A stretch of 64,000 nucleotides of DNA. It comes from an uncultured Anaerolineae bacterium. GTDB taxonomy: Bacteria > Chloroflexota > Anaerolineae > JACIWP01. The stretch lies in the NCBI GenBank assembly GCA_938049385.1, contig CALIBQ010000013.1:1-64000 (forward strand), read 5' to 3'. The stretch's first letter is position 1; every line of letters starts with the position of its first letter. The position numbers were made by a program, and so were the translations under genes. A model generated the notes under the pieces. The model saw only the letters and a list, made by a program, of their open reading frames with translations. It ran no database searches and had not been told where the DNA came from. Shown here piece by piece: positions 1-8,191 of this stretch.

Positions 1-2
1 TT

Positions 3-134
3 GTGGAGCGCTGTTTTGCTTGGATGGACAACTGCCGTCGTTTGGTAGTTCGCTATGACCGTGATGTGCATATGTATAAAGCCTTTTGCTTGATTGCCAT
101 CATTCTATGGTGCATCGATCGAATTATGAAATAG
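3..134 (+). mobile_element. IS transposase, C-terminal fragment
   Basis: Reading frame 3 is open from the window edge to a TAG stop at 132-134 and encodes 43 residues. The stretch VERCFAWMDNCRRLVVRYDR matches what I know of the C-terminus of IS5/IS4-type DDE transposases, including the final E of the catalytic triad. The rest of the element lies outside the window. The downstream MFS gene begins inside or immediately after this fragment, so the element probably inserted at that gene's 5' end. I could not identify the terminal inverted repeat. Confidence 0.75.
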
Positions 135-1414
135 GTTCTACGCATCGGTATCCCTCTGCCCTCCTGCGCGCGAAGGACTACTTTTTCATCAACAGCTACT
201 GGTTCGGGCTGACCTTCCTCTGGAACGGACTGCACACCATTATCCTGCCGGCGGTGCTCCTGGAGTTTGTGCCGGAGCACCGCAAAGCGACATCGCTCGG
301 CTTGATGACCTTCGCCGGCCTGGTGCTGGCCATGCTCATCCAGCCGCTCAGCGGCGCGCTCTCGGACGCTACCTCCAGCAGATGGGGCCGGCGCCGGCCG
401 TGGATCGCCCTCGGCGGCATGGGAGCACTCCTCAGCCTGCTCGCCTTGGGTTTCAGCGACAGCTTCCTCGCCCTGGCCATCAGCTATGTGCTCCTGCAGT
501 GCACTTCTAACCTGGCCCACGGTCCCCTGCAGGGGTTGATTCCTGATCTGGTTCAGCCGGCGCGCCACGGAACTGCCTCGGGTGTGAAAAACATGCTCGA
601 TCTGGCTGGCTTTATGGCCGGCGCCATGGTCGCCGGCTTTTTTGTGGACCGCGGGGAGAGCCGACTGGCGCTGGTCGTCACCGCCGGCGTCCTGATCACC
701 ATGCTGACGTGCACCCTGCTGGGGGTGCGGGAAGCGCCGGCCTATGCCGAGCCGCTCCCGCTCTGGCAACTGTTCCGCAGGGCACTGCGCCGCGCGTACC
801 ACTTCGATGTGCGCCGCTACCCGGCCTATGCCTGGCTCCTGGCGGCGCGCTTCTGCGTGCTGGCCGGCATCTACGGCGTGCAGAGCTTCGGCCAGTACTT
901 CATCCGGGATGTAATGCACGCGCCTAATCCGGCCGGCGCCACCGCCGCGCTGATGACCACCATCGGCGTGGGGGTCGCCCTGCTCGTGTTTCCGTCCGGC
1001 TATTTATCCGACCGGCTGGGCCGGCGCTGGTGGAACATCATCGCGGCCGTGCTGTGCGGACTGGGAGTGCTCCTGCTCCTCCGGGTGCAGGCCATGGAGG
1101 ACGCATATCTGGCCGGCGCAGTTCTGGGGGCGGGGCTGGGTTCATTCCTCAGTGTCAACTGGGCGCTGGCGACGGACCTGGTCCCTCCGGAAGAGGCGGG
1201 GAAATATCTGGGGCTGTCGAACTTCGCCACCGCCGGCGCCGGGGCTGTGGCGCGTTTGGCCGGCCCCCTGGTGGACTTTTTCAACCTGCGCGTCGCGGGG
1301 GCCGGCTATCAGGCATTGTTCATGCTGGCCGGCGCCGTCATCCTTTTCGGCGCCTTTCTCATCTGGTGGAAGGTGCCCGAGACCCGACGGGCCGGCCAGG
1401 AGCGGGCGCGCTAA
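107..1414 (+). CDS. MFS transporter (N-terminus uncertain, abuts IS)
   Basis: This is an integral membrane carrier of the major facilitator superfamily with about twelve hydrophobic segments. The loop motif SSRWGRRRPWIALGG after the second segment and SDRLGRRWWN at the equivalent position of the second half are the duplicated MFS signature; the first resembles sugar-proton symporters of the SLC45/GPH type. The substrate is unknown. The frame is open from 86, but no ribosome binding site precedes 86, 107 or 110, and the first 15 or so codons overlap the transposase fragment. The native start may have been lost or replaced on IS insertion; residues from about YPSALLRAKDYFF onward look native. 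The gene overlaps the convergent DedA gene by 4 nt. Confidence 0.8.
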   Translation: MVHRSNYEIGSTHRYPSALLRAKDYFFINSYWFGLTFLWNGLHTIILPAVLLEFVPEHRKATSLGLMTFAGLVLAMLIQPLSGALSDATSSRWGRRRPWIALGGMGALLSLLALGFSDSFLALAISYVLLQCTSNLAHGPLQGLIPDLVQPARHGTASGVKNMLDLAGFMAGAMVAGFFVDRGESRLALVVTAGVLITMLTCTLLGVREAPAYAEPLPLWQLFRRALRRAYHFDVRRYPAYAWLLAARFCVLAGIYGVQSFGQYFIRDVMHAPNPAGATAALMTTIGVGVALLVFPSGYLSDRLGRRWWNIIAAVLCGLGVLLLLRVQAMEDAYLAGAVLGAGLGSFLSVNWALATDLVPPEEAGKYLGLSNFATAGAGAVARLAGPLVDFFNLRVAGAGYQALFMLAGAVILFGAFLIWWKVPETRRAGQERAR

Positions 1415-2061
1415 ACGCTGTCCGGCTCGGTGACCGCACGCTCGGGCCTTTTGCGCCGGCCGATATGGCGGTAAATGTACCAGCCGATGCCGGCGAGGAT
1501 GATAATGGCAATAGGAATGTCAAAGGGCCGCATGATGGCCCGCAGTTGCTCCCAATTTTCGCCGAAAATTCGCCCACCCACCGCCAGCGCCGAACACCAG
1601 ATGAAAGAGCCGACGAAGGTCAGCACGCTGAAACGGGCGAAGTTCATTCTGACCACACCGGCGGGGAAGGAGATAAACGTGCGCACGATGGGCAGGAGGC
1701 GGGAGATAAAGGCCGCCCAATCGCCCCAGCGGGCGAACCAGCGGTCAGCGCGCTCTAGGTCTTCCTCGTGAACGAAGATGTACTTGCCGTAGCGCTCCAG
1801 CAGGGGCCGGCCGCCGTAAGCCCCCAGGGCGTACGAGATGACTGATCCTAAGGTACAGCCCAGCGCCCCGAACAGCCCGCCGTGCCAAGCGGCTTCCCAA
1901 ATGGTGTCGGTGAGCATCCAGCCGGCCAGCGGCATGGTGACCTCGCTGGGGATGGGGATATTGGCGCTCTCCAGCGCCATGATGACCACGACGCCGGCCC
2001 AGCCAATGGTGTTCAGCAGGGTGTCCAGGAACGCAACCAGTTGATGCTCGAATGCTTCCAT
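1411..2061 (-). CDS. DedA family membrane protein
   Basis: A 216-aa polytopic inner-membrane protein. The N-terminal segment MALESANIPIPSEVTMPLAG carries the E...PIPSE motif of the DedA/VTT family, and a later R-x-(I/V)-P-x-x-R-like stretch (FISRLLPIVRTFISFPAG) is the second conserved block. DedA proteins act as lipid flippases or scramblases, or support proton-motive force; the specific role here is not known. A GGGAGG ribosome binding site lies 4 nt before the ATG. It converges on the MFS gene with a 4-nt overlap of the 3' ends. The last ~25 residues are basic and presumably cytosolic. Confidence 0.88.
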   Translation of the reverse strand: MEAFEHQLVAFLDTLLNTIGWAGVVVIMALESANIPIPSEVTMPLAGWMLTDTIWEAAWHGGLFGALGCTLGSVISYALGAYGGRPLLERYGKYIFVHEEDLERADRWFARWGDWAAFISRLLPIVRTFISFPAGVVRMNFARFSVLTFVGSFIWCSALAVGGRIFGENWEQLRAIMRPFDIPIAIIILAGIGWYIYRHIGRRKRPERAVTEPDSV

Positions 2062-2124
2062 TTACCTCCCTCACATGCCTTTTCCCGCATCCTACCATAG
2101 AGCGCCCGTTTGGACAAATCGTCA

Positions 2125-2252
2125 TTCGAGGGTGTTGAAAAAGCTCACCGCCTGGCAGTGGAAACTGCGGCCTGCGAGGTTGGCCTTGCACCGACTTCGC
2201 GAAGTCTGCGCAGGCAGGCTTCGGAGTTGTTGCCGTGGCTTCAGCCGCCAGG
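2125..2252. repeat. Dispersed repeat patch (two repeat types)
   Basis: The spacer between the dedA-like and secreted-protein genes contains a 19-bp word (2125-2143, TTCGAGGGTGTTGAAAAAG) that recurs identically at 6149-6167. It is followed by a hairpin-rich patch (2151-2252: CAGTGGAAACTG, ...CGCAGGCAGGCTTCG...) related to 45863-45964. The first resembles an IS terminal repeat; the second is a REP-like element. No gene is visible here. Confidence 0.6.
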
Positions 2253-2254
2253 CG

Positions 2255-2263
2255 TGGTATAAT
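2255..2263 (+). promoter_or_regulatory. Extended -10 promoter of the secreted dockerin protein
   Basis: TGGTATAAT (TGN plus a consensus TATAAT) lies 41 nt before the ATG at 2305. There is no good -35 at 17 nt, which fits an extended -10 promoter. A strong ribosome binding site (AGAAGGAGG) precedes the start. Confidence 0.5.
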
Positions 2264-2304
2264 AAGGCTGGAACACGGGCCAGTCTTCCCAGAAGGAGGC
2301 TTCG

Positions 2305-5300
2305 ATGGACCTGCCCTATTCCCGTCCTCGCCCGACAGCCGCCCTGCGCTGGGTGTTGTATATCCTGGTGACGGCTCTGCTCGCATGGGGATTTGCTGAC
2401 GGCCTGTGCTGGCGTCCGCCGGCCCATCGCGCCCTGGCCGCGCCCCGCACGGTCACCATCACCCTCACCCCAACCGCCCTGGCCGGCATCACCGAAGGCA
2501 GTCCGACCCAGACCTTCTCCCCGGCCCCAGACGGTGCCGTGACCATTGGCTGGAGCCATCGGACCAGCGTCGGCCGGCGCGCCGGCCTGCTGAAGTTCGA
2601 CCTCGGGACGCTTCCCGCCGGCTTCAAGCCGCTCAAGGCCGTGATCAAGGCGGATATCATCGCCTACAGCGGCCTGCCCACTATGACTGCGCATCTTTCC
2701 CGGGCCGGCGCGGACTGGCAGGCCGGCCGGGTGACGTGGAAGGACCGGCCGTCGGCGATCCCCGGGCAGGCGCAGGCCGTGCTGGACACCGAGGGCACGG
2801 CCGAATGGGATATCACCCCATGGATCACCGACTGGCTGACGCATCCGCAGGAAAACCGCGGCCTCTTGGTGGACAGCTTCGCCGATTTCCCGGAGAGCAA
2901 CGAGCGGACACTGGCCGGCTGGCGGCTGGAGCTGGCACTGCCGGCGGACGAGCTGGCTCTGCATGCGGAAACCGACCCGCCGAGCGTATGGCCCGGCGAT
3001 GTCCTGCGTTACCGCATCCGCATCGAAAATGCCGGCACGACGCCGGCCGCCGCCCTGCACCTGGAGGCAGAACTGCCGGCACAGGCGCGGTTCCTCTCCT
3101 GCAGTGATGGCTGTGCGCCCCAGGGTAACATTTATATTTGGGACCTGCCGGCGCTGGAACCGGGACGCTCCCGCACCATCCTGCTGGCGGTACAGGTCTC
3201 TTCCAGCGCACGCGCCGGCGATGCACTGCTCCTGCACCTCCGTCTCTCGTCCTTTGCCTCCCCGTCTGGGGTAGCCCTGACAGTGCAGACCCCGCTCATC
3301 GCGCCGCCGGGCACGCCTGTCCCCACCCCTGGCCCCTCTCCCACTCCTGGCGCATGCGCCGAACGGGTGACCAACGGCGGCTTTGAGGAGTTCATCGCCG
3401 GCTGGATGCTGGCCGGCGACGCCCTGCCGTTCGTCATGCCGACGGAGCGGCACTCCGGTTCCTTCAGCCTCCTGCTTGGCGGGCTGGGGATGGAACAAAG
3501 CCCGAGCGACAGTATCGCCTGGCAGAGGGTGCGCATCCCATCTGACGCTGGACGCGCCCGGTTGTCCTTTTGGTACCTGCTCTCCCGGCCGGCCAACGAA
3601 GAGGGGTATGACTGGTTCACACTGCAGGTAACCGATGCCGCCGGCCGCATCCTGGAGCAGATTTCGCCAGCCCCCCTCTCTGGCTGGGGAGAGGCCGGCT
3701 TAGACCTGGGGGCGTACCGCGGGCGCATCCTGTACCTGCGCTTCCTGGTGCACAACGATGGCAATGCCGGCGCGACGCGCGCCTATCTGGATGATGTCTC
3801 GCTGTGCGTGGAACGGCCGGCTGAACCTGAGCCGGCACCCACTCCCTACCCGGGCCTGTGCGGTCCGCGCGGTGATGCGCTGGACTATGCGCCGGCCGGC
3901 CTGCCGGACTTCAGCGCCCGGCAGGAGGATTGGGGGATAGGGCATCCGGCGGAGGTGTGGGCCTATGACGGGCCAGCGGCGCTGGCGAATGTGCTGTGGT
4001 GGCTGGATTCTCGCTTGGAAGGGACCGGCCAGCCCCCGCCGGCGGTGGCGGACAGCTTCCCCCTGGTGACCGCCTACGGCGCCTGGGACGATCATGACCC
4101 CCGCAACGCGGTTCCCCTCATCGAGGACCTGGCCGCTCGCCTGGATACCAATGGAACCCGTACGAGTGATGGCCATCTTGGGACCCGTCCAGACGATATG
4201 CTTGGAGCGCTCCAGCAATACCTTCAGGAGCGCGGGCTGGCCGGCGCCTTCGAGGTCGCGTGGACTGCCGCGCCCGGCTTCGATGAGGTACGGGACGAGG
4301 TGCGCGCCGGCGCCGGCGTCGTTCTCCTGCTGGGCTTCTGGCAGTGGGACGCGCATTCGGGAGAATGGAGCCGCGTCGGCGGGCGCTATCTGAGCGCCGC
4401 CGGCGTGCTCTGTGGAGAGGACGCCCTGCTGGTCAGCGATCCCCTGCGCGATGGGCGCGAGATGGGCTTCGCCGGCGAGGTCATACCTGTGGAGGACCAT
4501 CCGCATGCTGAAGATCAGCCGGAAGCGGTTCACAACGACGCCGCTTTCGTCTCCCATGACCTGTATCGCGTACTGGACCAGCCGGATAGGTGGGGGTTGG
4601 CAGGATATGTCGAGCATATACCTGATATCGCCGATTCCCTGGGCGCCAACGCCCCGGCGGGCCAGGCTCATGCCCCGCTCACGGCCAATGCCGTGCTGAT
4701 GAGCCGGGTGGAGGGAGCACTGGTGATGCGGCCGGCCTCTTCGCCGGGCTACATCTCCCCTGCTTTGCCCGGTCTTACTGATCAACAGGGGCAGGAGCTG
4801 GCATCGCTGACGATTGTCTTCGACACCGTGGGGCCGCGCACGCTCTGGCCCCGGCCCCTGCTGGTGACGATGGCCGGCGGACCGACCCAGCCGGCGGAAG
4901 CCCTGGCGTCTGCCCGCACCGATGACGCCGGCCAGGTCAGCCTGCCCCTGCAGGTGCGTCCTGGCGCATGGGAGCTGACCGCGTACGTGCCAGGAAGCCT
5001 GGCCCTGATGACGCCGGCCGACTTACAGCCGGGTGACAACCGCTGGGATGCCGGCGTTCCCGTGTGGGGGGACATCAACGCCGACCAGCGCGTAGGTGTG
5101 GAGGATTTGTCGCGCCTCATCGCGGCGTGGGGGAGCCAGGCCAGTGCGCCAACGTTTGACCCGCCGGCGGACCTGGACCGCGACGGCGAGGTTGGGCAGG
5201 GGGATTGGGACCTGCTGGTGCCGAACCTGGGGCGGGTGGGGCCGGCCGCCGCCCTGCCCGAAGCTTCTCTTTCCCTGCGTTGGGTACCGGCGTCGGCCGG

Positions 5301-5784
5301 CGCCCTGGACTGGGTATCGTTCTCACTCCTTCCGTCCGATACCAAGACCATTGCCGGCGACATCGTCCCGGTGACCCTGCAGGCCATCGCCTTTGGCAGT
5401 GTACCGGATGCCGCGGCGGTGCATCTGGACTACGACCCGAACGTCCTGCAGATTGTGGATGAAGCGGGGGTGCCGGCAGAGCACATCCTGCCGGCAGAGG
5501 GTCTGGACACGGTGCTGGTGAATCGGGTGGACAATTACGCCGGCCGAGTGGACTTCATCGCCGCACGGAGGGGAACTGGCGGAGGAGGAAGCGTCATGGA
5601 CCTGGCCAGGTTTCATATCCGTGCCCGGGCGCCGGCGCGCGAGACATGGCTGCGCTTCAGCACGACGGGGAGCCGACGCAGCGCGGCCGCGGCCGGCGGT
5701 CAGGCCCTGGCAGTAAGCTTCAGCGCCCTGCGCGCCGAGGTCAGCGGTGGGCGGGTTGCTCTGCCCCTGCTGTGCCGGCGTTAA
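2305..5784 (+). CDS. Secreted multidomain protein: DNRLRE, C39-like (degenerate), dockerin, cohesin-like
   Basis: A 1159-aa exported protein. Residues 14-36 form a hydrophobic signal or anchor. About 50-215 is a DNRLRE-type beta module (LLKFDLGTLPAG; WDITPWITDWL). About 220-330 is a DUF11/CARDB-like Ig module, then a Pro/Thr linker. About 352-505 is a jelly-roll-like module starting TNGGFE. About 520-775 has a C39-like peptidase fold (GPAALANVLWWLDSR ... HNDAAFVSHDLYRVL), but the catalytic Cys position is Asp555 and the expected His position is Arg694, so it is probably inactive. Residues 920-985 hold two dockerin type I repeats (DINADQRVGVEDL; DLDRDGEVGQGDWDLL). About 1000-1159 is cohesin-like (VPVTLQAIAFGSVPDAAAVH). 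It probably binds surface or extracellular ligands. Function is inferred from the modules only. Confidence 0.8.
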   Translation: MDLPYSRPRPTAALRWVLYILVTALLAWGFADGLCWRPPAHRALAAPRTVTITLTPTALAGITEGSPTQTFSPAPDGAVTIGWSHRTSVGRRAGLLKFDLGTLPAGFKPLKAVIKADIIAYSGLPTMTAHLSRAGADWQAGRVTWKDRPSAIPGQAQAVLDTEGTAEWDITPWITDWLTHPQENRGLLVDSFADFPESNERTLAGWRLELALPADELALHAETDPPSVWPGDVLRYRIRIENAGTTPAAALHLEAELPAQARFLSCSDGCAPQGNIYIWDLPALEPGRSRTILLAVQVSSSARAGDALLLHLRLSSFASPSGVALTVQTPLIAPPGTPVPTPGPSPTPGACAERVTNGGFEEFIAGWMLAGDALPFVMPTERHSGSFSLLLGGLGMEQSPSDSIAWQRVRIPSDAGRARLSFWYLLSRPANEEGYDWFTLQVTDAAGRILEQISPAPLSGWGEAGLDLGAYRGRILYLRFLVHNDGNAGATRAYLDDVSLCVERPAEPEPAPTPYPGLCGPRGDALDYAPAGLPDFSARQEDWGIGHPAEVWAYDGPAALANVLWWLDSRLEGTGQPPPAVADSFPLVTAYGAWDDHDPRNAVPLIEDLAARLDTNGTRTSDGHLGTRPDDMLGALQQYLQERGLAGAFEVAWTAAPGFDEVRDEVRAGAGVVLLLGFWQWDAHSGEWSRVGGRYLSAAGVLCGEDALLVSDPLRDGREMGFAGEVIPVEDHPHAEDQPEAVHNDAAFVSHDLYRVLDQPDRWGLAGYVEHIPDIADSLGANAPAGQAHAPLTANAVLMSRVEGALVMRPASSPGYISPALPGLTDQQGQELASLTIVFDTVGPRTLWPRPLLVTMAGGPTQPAEALASARTDDAGQVSLPLQVRPGAWELTAYVPGSLALMTPADLQPGDNRWDAGVPVWGDINADQRVGVEDLSRLIAAWGSQASAPTFDPPADLDRDGEVGQGDWDLLVPNLGRVGPAAALPEASLSLRWVPASAGALDWVSFSLLPSDTKTIAGDIVPVTLQAIAFGSVPDAAAVHLDYDPNVLQIVDEAGVPAEHILPAEGLDTVLVNRVDNYAGRVDFIAARRGTGGGGSVMDLARFHIRARAPARETWLRFSTTGSRRSAAAAGGQALAVSFSALRAEVSGGRVALPLLCRR

Positions 5785-5790
5785 AGCGGG

Positions 5791-6045
5791 TCAGCGGCGC
5801 ACGCCACGTGTTACCAGCCCTTTATACACGAACCAGACGATCACACAGATGACCGCCACGATGGCTGTCTGAATCAGGCTGGGGATGAGCGCCAGGGATA
5901 CCCAGTTCGCGCCCAGCCCACGCGCCACGACAAAGGGCAGGGAGAAGGCAATTGCCCAGGCGATGGGTGGGATAGCCATGAGGCCGAAGCGGACGATGTT
6001 CAGCCGCCGGCGGACCGATTCATCCATATCGTGGCCCTGCGACAT
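5791..6045 (-). CDS. Small two-helix membrane protein, unknown
   Basis: An 84-aa protein with two hydrophobic segments (about 20-42 and 48-70) between a charged N-terminus (MDESVRRRLN) and a basic C-terminus (KGLVTRGVRR). A clear GGAGG ribosome binding site stands 6 nt before the ATG, which supports expression. It ends 6 nt from the convergent dockerin gene. I do not recognise a family. Upstream, at 6092-6115, two direct TATCAC repeats lie where a promoter would be expected. Confidence 0.6.
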   Translation of the reverse strand: MSQGHDMDESVRRRLNIVRFGLMAIPPIAWAIAFSLPFVVARGLGANWVSLALIPSLIQTAIVAVICVIVWFVYKGLVTRGVRR

Positions 6046-6473
6046 GCTGTTCCTCCTTCACAAGAGCTGTCCGTACGTACTGTTGAAACGCTGATCGATC
6101 TATCACGATATATGATGTATCACAAAATTTCGTAAAATGCAACCCCTTTTCGAGGGTGTTGAAAAAGTACCGTTCATTGGTGACTATGGTACAAAACACC
6201 CCATCCCCCTACACCCCTTCCCCGTACACGGGGAAGGGGACAGGGATTGGGGTTTCAGTACCTTCTTGGCCGCTCTCGACTTGGCCCAGGGTGTCGGTCA
6301 CCCGCTCCTCAGAAGTCCGCCGGTGGCTTCCAGCCGCCGGCTTAGGAAACGAAGCCCCGTAGGGGCTTGGCAACGTGGGCCTAGTGCTGAAGCACCAGGT
6401 TCATGAACCTGGTGCTTCAACGCCAGGCGAGGTGCAGGATGAATATGGAGTCCCAATCATCATCAAGGGCGAT
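6046..6473. repeat. Gene-free spacer with palindromes and dispersed repeats
   Basis: No gene is seen. The region holds: the 19-bp IS-end-like word at 6149-6167 (second copy of 2125-2143); a perfect inverted repeat 6214-6225/6228-6239 (CCCCTTCCCCGT and its complement, 2-nt spacer); a repeat at 6318-6360 shared with 50950-50992 (GCCGCCGGCTT.AGGAA.CGAAGCCCCG); and a perfect 32-bp palindrome at 6388-6419 (arm TGAAGCACCAGGTTCA). These look like REP/MITE-type elements. Confidence 0.7.
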
Positions 6474-6501
6474 TTGACATTTCCCCCCGCCGGCCTATAA
6501 T
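6474..6501 (+). promoter_or_regulatory. Promoter of the Rrf2-isc operon
   Basis: Consensus TTGACA (6474-6479), a 16-nt spacer and TATAAT (6496-6501). Transcription should start near 6508, giving a leader of about 25 nt. The operator-like inverted repeat overlaps the -10 and start site. Confidence 0.8.
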
Positions 6502-6527
6502 AATTCCGACTAAATTCTCGGAATTAT
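6500..6527 (+). promoter_or_regulatory. Rrf2/IscR-type operator (autoregulation)
   Basis: A perfect inverted repeat: ATAATTCCGA (6500-6509), 8-nt spacer, TCGGAATTAT (6518-6527). It overlaps the -10 box and the inferred start site of the Rrf2 gene. The left half continues CCGACTAAA, which partly resembles the IscR type-1 site (YYGACTR). Repression by the encoded Rrf2 protein is inferred. Confidence 0.7.
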
Positions 6528-6532
6528 GTCCG

Positions 6533-6991
6533 ATGAAATTCTCCGCCAAAGAACAGTACGGCCTGCGCGCCATGGCCGAACTGGCGCGCTATTACGGGCA
6601 GGGGCCGGTCTCCCTGGCCGATGTGGCCCAGGCAGAGGGGCTGTCCCTGCCGTATCTCGAGCAGATCGCCGCGGACCTGCGCCGTGCCGGCCTGCTGGAA
6701 AGCCGGCGCGGTGCGTACGGCGGCTATATGCTGGCGCGTCCGCCGGCGGAAATCTCCGTGGCCGAGATCATCACCGCCCTGGAGGGAGCGCTGGTGCAGG
6801 TCCCCTGTGTGACGGAGGGCGAAGGTGCGGATGCGGCCGGCTGTGACCGTGAAAACGTCTGCGTCACCCGCGGCGTCTGGCTGAACGTGTACCAGCACCT
6901 GGTCGAACTGCTCGACTCACTCACCCTGGCAGACCTCATCGGGCAAAAATGCGCCGAAACCAATCCTGGAGGCAGTCATCATGGCTATTGA
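6533..6991 (+). CDS. Rrf2 family transcriptional regulator (IscR-like)
   Basis: A 152-aa winged-helix protein. MKFSAKEQYGLRAMAELA is the typical Rrf2 N-terminus, SLPYLEQIAADLRRAGLL is the recognition-helix region, and RRGAYGGYMLARPP is the wing. Three cysteines in the later loop (VPCV, then AGCDRENVCV, so a CX5C pair plus one more) could hold an Fe-S cluster as in IscR. It is first in an operon with iscS, a radical SAM gene, iscU and mnmA, and its 3' end overlaps iscS by 11 nt, so it probably senses Fe-S or sulfur status. No strong ribosome binding site precedes the ATG. Confidence 0.88.
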   Translation: MKFSAKEQYGLRAMAELARYYGQGPVSLADVAQAEGLSLPYLEQIAADLRRAGLLESRRGAYGGYMLARPPAEISVAEIITALEGALVQVPCVTEGEGADAAGCDRENVCVTRGVWLNVYQHLVELLDSLTLADLIGQKCAETNPGGSHHGY

Positions 6992-8171
6992 CCTGGAAAA
7001 GGGCGTGTACCTGGACCATGCCGCCACCACCCCGGTGGACCAGCGCGTGGTGGAAGCGATGCTCCCCTTCTGGACGGAGCGCTACGGCAACCCTTCTAGC
7101 ATTTACCGGTTGGGGCGCGATGCGGCGAAAGCGCTGAACAGCGCGCGGGAGCGCATCGCCGGCATCCTTCGGGCGGACCCCTCCGAAATTATCTTCACCA
7201 GTTGCGGCACGGAAAGCGATAACCTGGCTATTCGCGGTGCCGCCTTCGCCCAACGCGCTCGCGGCAAGGGCAACCACATTATCACCAGCTCTGTGGAGCA
7301 CCATGCAGTAGGACATACCGTCGAACAACTGGTCAAGAAATTCGGCTTTGAGGCTACCTTCCTGCCGGTGGACCATTACGGCATGGTGAGCCCTGACGAG
7401 GTGGCCCGCGCCATCCGCCCAGACACGGTGCTCATCACTATCATGTACGCCAACAACGAGGTGGGCACCATTCAGCCGATCGCGGAAATTGGCCGCATCG
7501 CAAAGGAGCGCGGCATCCCGTTCCATACCGACGCGGTGCAGGCCGGCGGCGCCCTCTCGCTAGACGTGAACGCGCTGAACGTGGACCTGCTCTCCCTCTC
7601 CGCCCATAAGTTTTATGGGCCGAAAGGGGTGGGCCTGCTCTATGCGCGCAAGGGCACGCCCCTCTGGCCGATGCAGACCGGCGGCTCGCAGGAGCGCAAC
7701 CGGCGCGCCGGCACAGAGAACGTCGCCTTCGCCGTCGGCATGGCTACCGCGCTGGAGCTGGCCTACGCCGAGCTGGAGCAGACCAACAACAGGGTCAGGG
7801 CTTTACGCGACCGCCTCATCGCCGGCGTGCTGGAGCGCATCCCTGACGTCGAACTCACCGGCCATCCTACCCAACGTCTGCCCAACAGCGCCAGCTTCGT
7901 CGTGAAGTACGTGGAAGGCGAGGCCATGTTGCTGAGCCTGGATATGAAGGGCATCTTCGCTTCCAGCGGCTCGGCCTGCACCAGCATGTCCCTTTCCCCG
8001 TCGCATGTGCTGACCGCCATGGGATTCCCACCCGAAATCGCTCACGGCAGTCTGCGCCTGACCTTGGGCAAGGGCAACACCGAGGAGGAGATTGACTACG
8101 TCCTGGATGTCCTGCCCGAGATCATCTCGCGACTGCGGGCGATGAGCCCGCTCTATCAGCCGGCGGCATAG
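6981..8171 (+). CDS. iscS: Cysteine desulfurase, IscS/NifS type
   Basis: A 396-aa PLP enzyme that takes sulfur from cysteine as a protein persulfide. The N-terminal YLDHAATTPVD is the family signature, SAHKFYGPKGVGLLY carries the PLP lysine, and SSGSACTSMSLSPSHVL is the loop with the persulfide cysteine. TDAVQAGG contains the PLP-contacting Asp. Length is standard for group I enzymes. It overlaps the regulator gene and lies 20 nt before the radical SAM gene. The persulfide probably goes both to the IscU-like scaffold and to MnmA downstream. Group I desulfurases annotated NifS or IscS cannot be separated here; IscS is chosen for the context. Confidence 0.93.
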   Translation: MAIDLEKGVYLDHAATTPVDQRVVEAMLPFWTERYGNPSSIYRLGRDAAKALNSARERIAGILRADPSEIIFTSCGTESDNLAIRGAAFAQRARGKGNHIITSSVEHHAVGHTVEQLVKKFGFEATFLPVDHYGMVSPDEVARAIRPDTVLITIMYANNEVGTIQPIAEIGRIAKERGIPFHTDAVQAGGALSLDVNALNVDLLSLSAHKFYGPKGVGLLYARKGTPLWPMQTGGSQERNRRAGTENVAFAVGMATALELAYAELEQTNNRVRALRDRLIAGVLERIPDVELTGHPTQRLPNSASFVVKYVEGEAMLLSLDMKGIFASSGSACTSMSLSPSHVLTAMGFPPEIAHGSLRLTLGKGNTEEEIDYVLDVLPEIISRLRAMSPLYQPAA

Positions 8172-8191
8172 GAGGCCCTCCCGCGAGGTCT

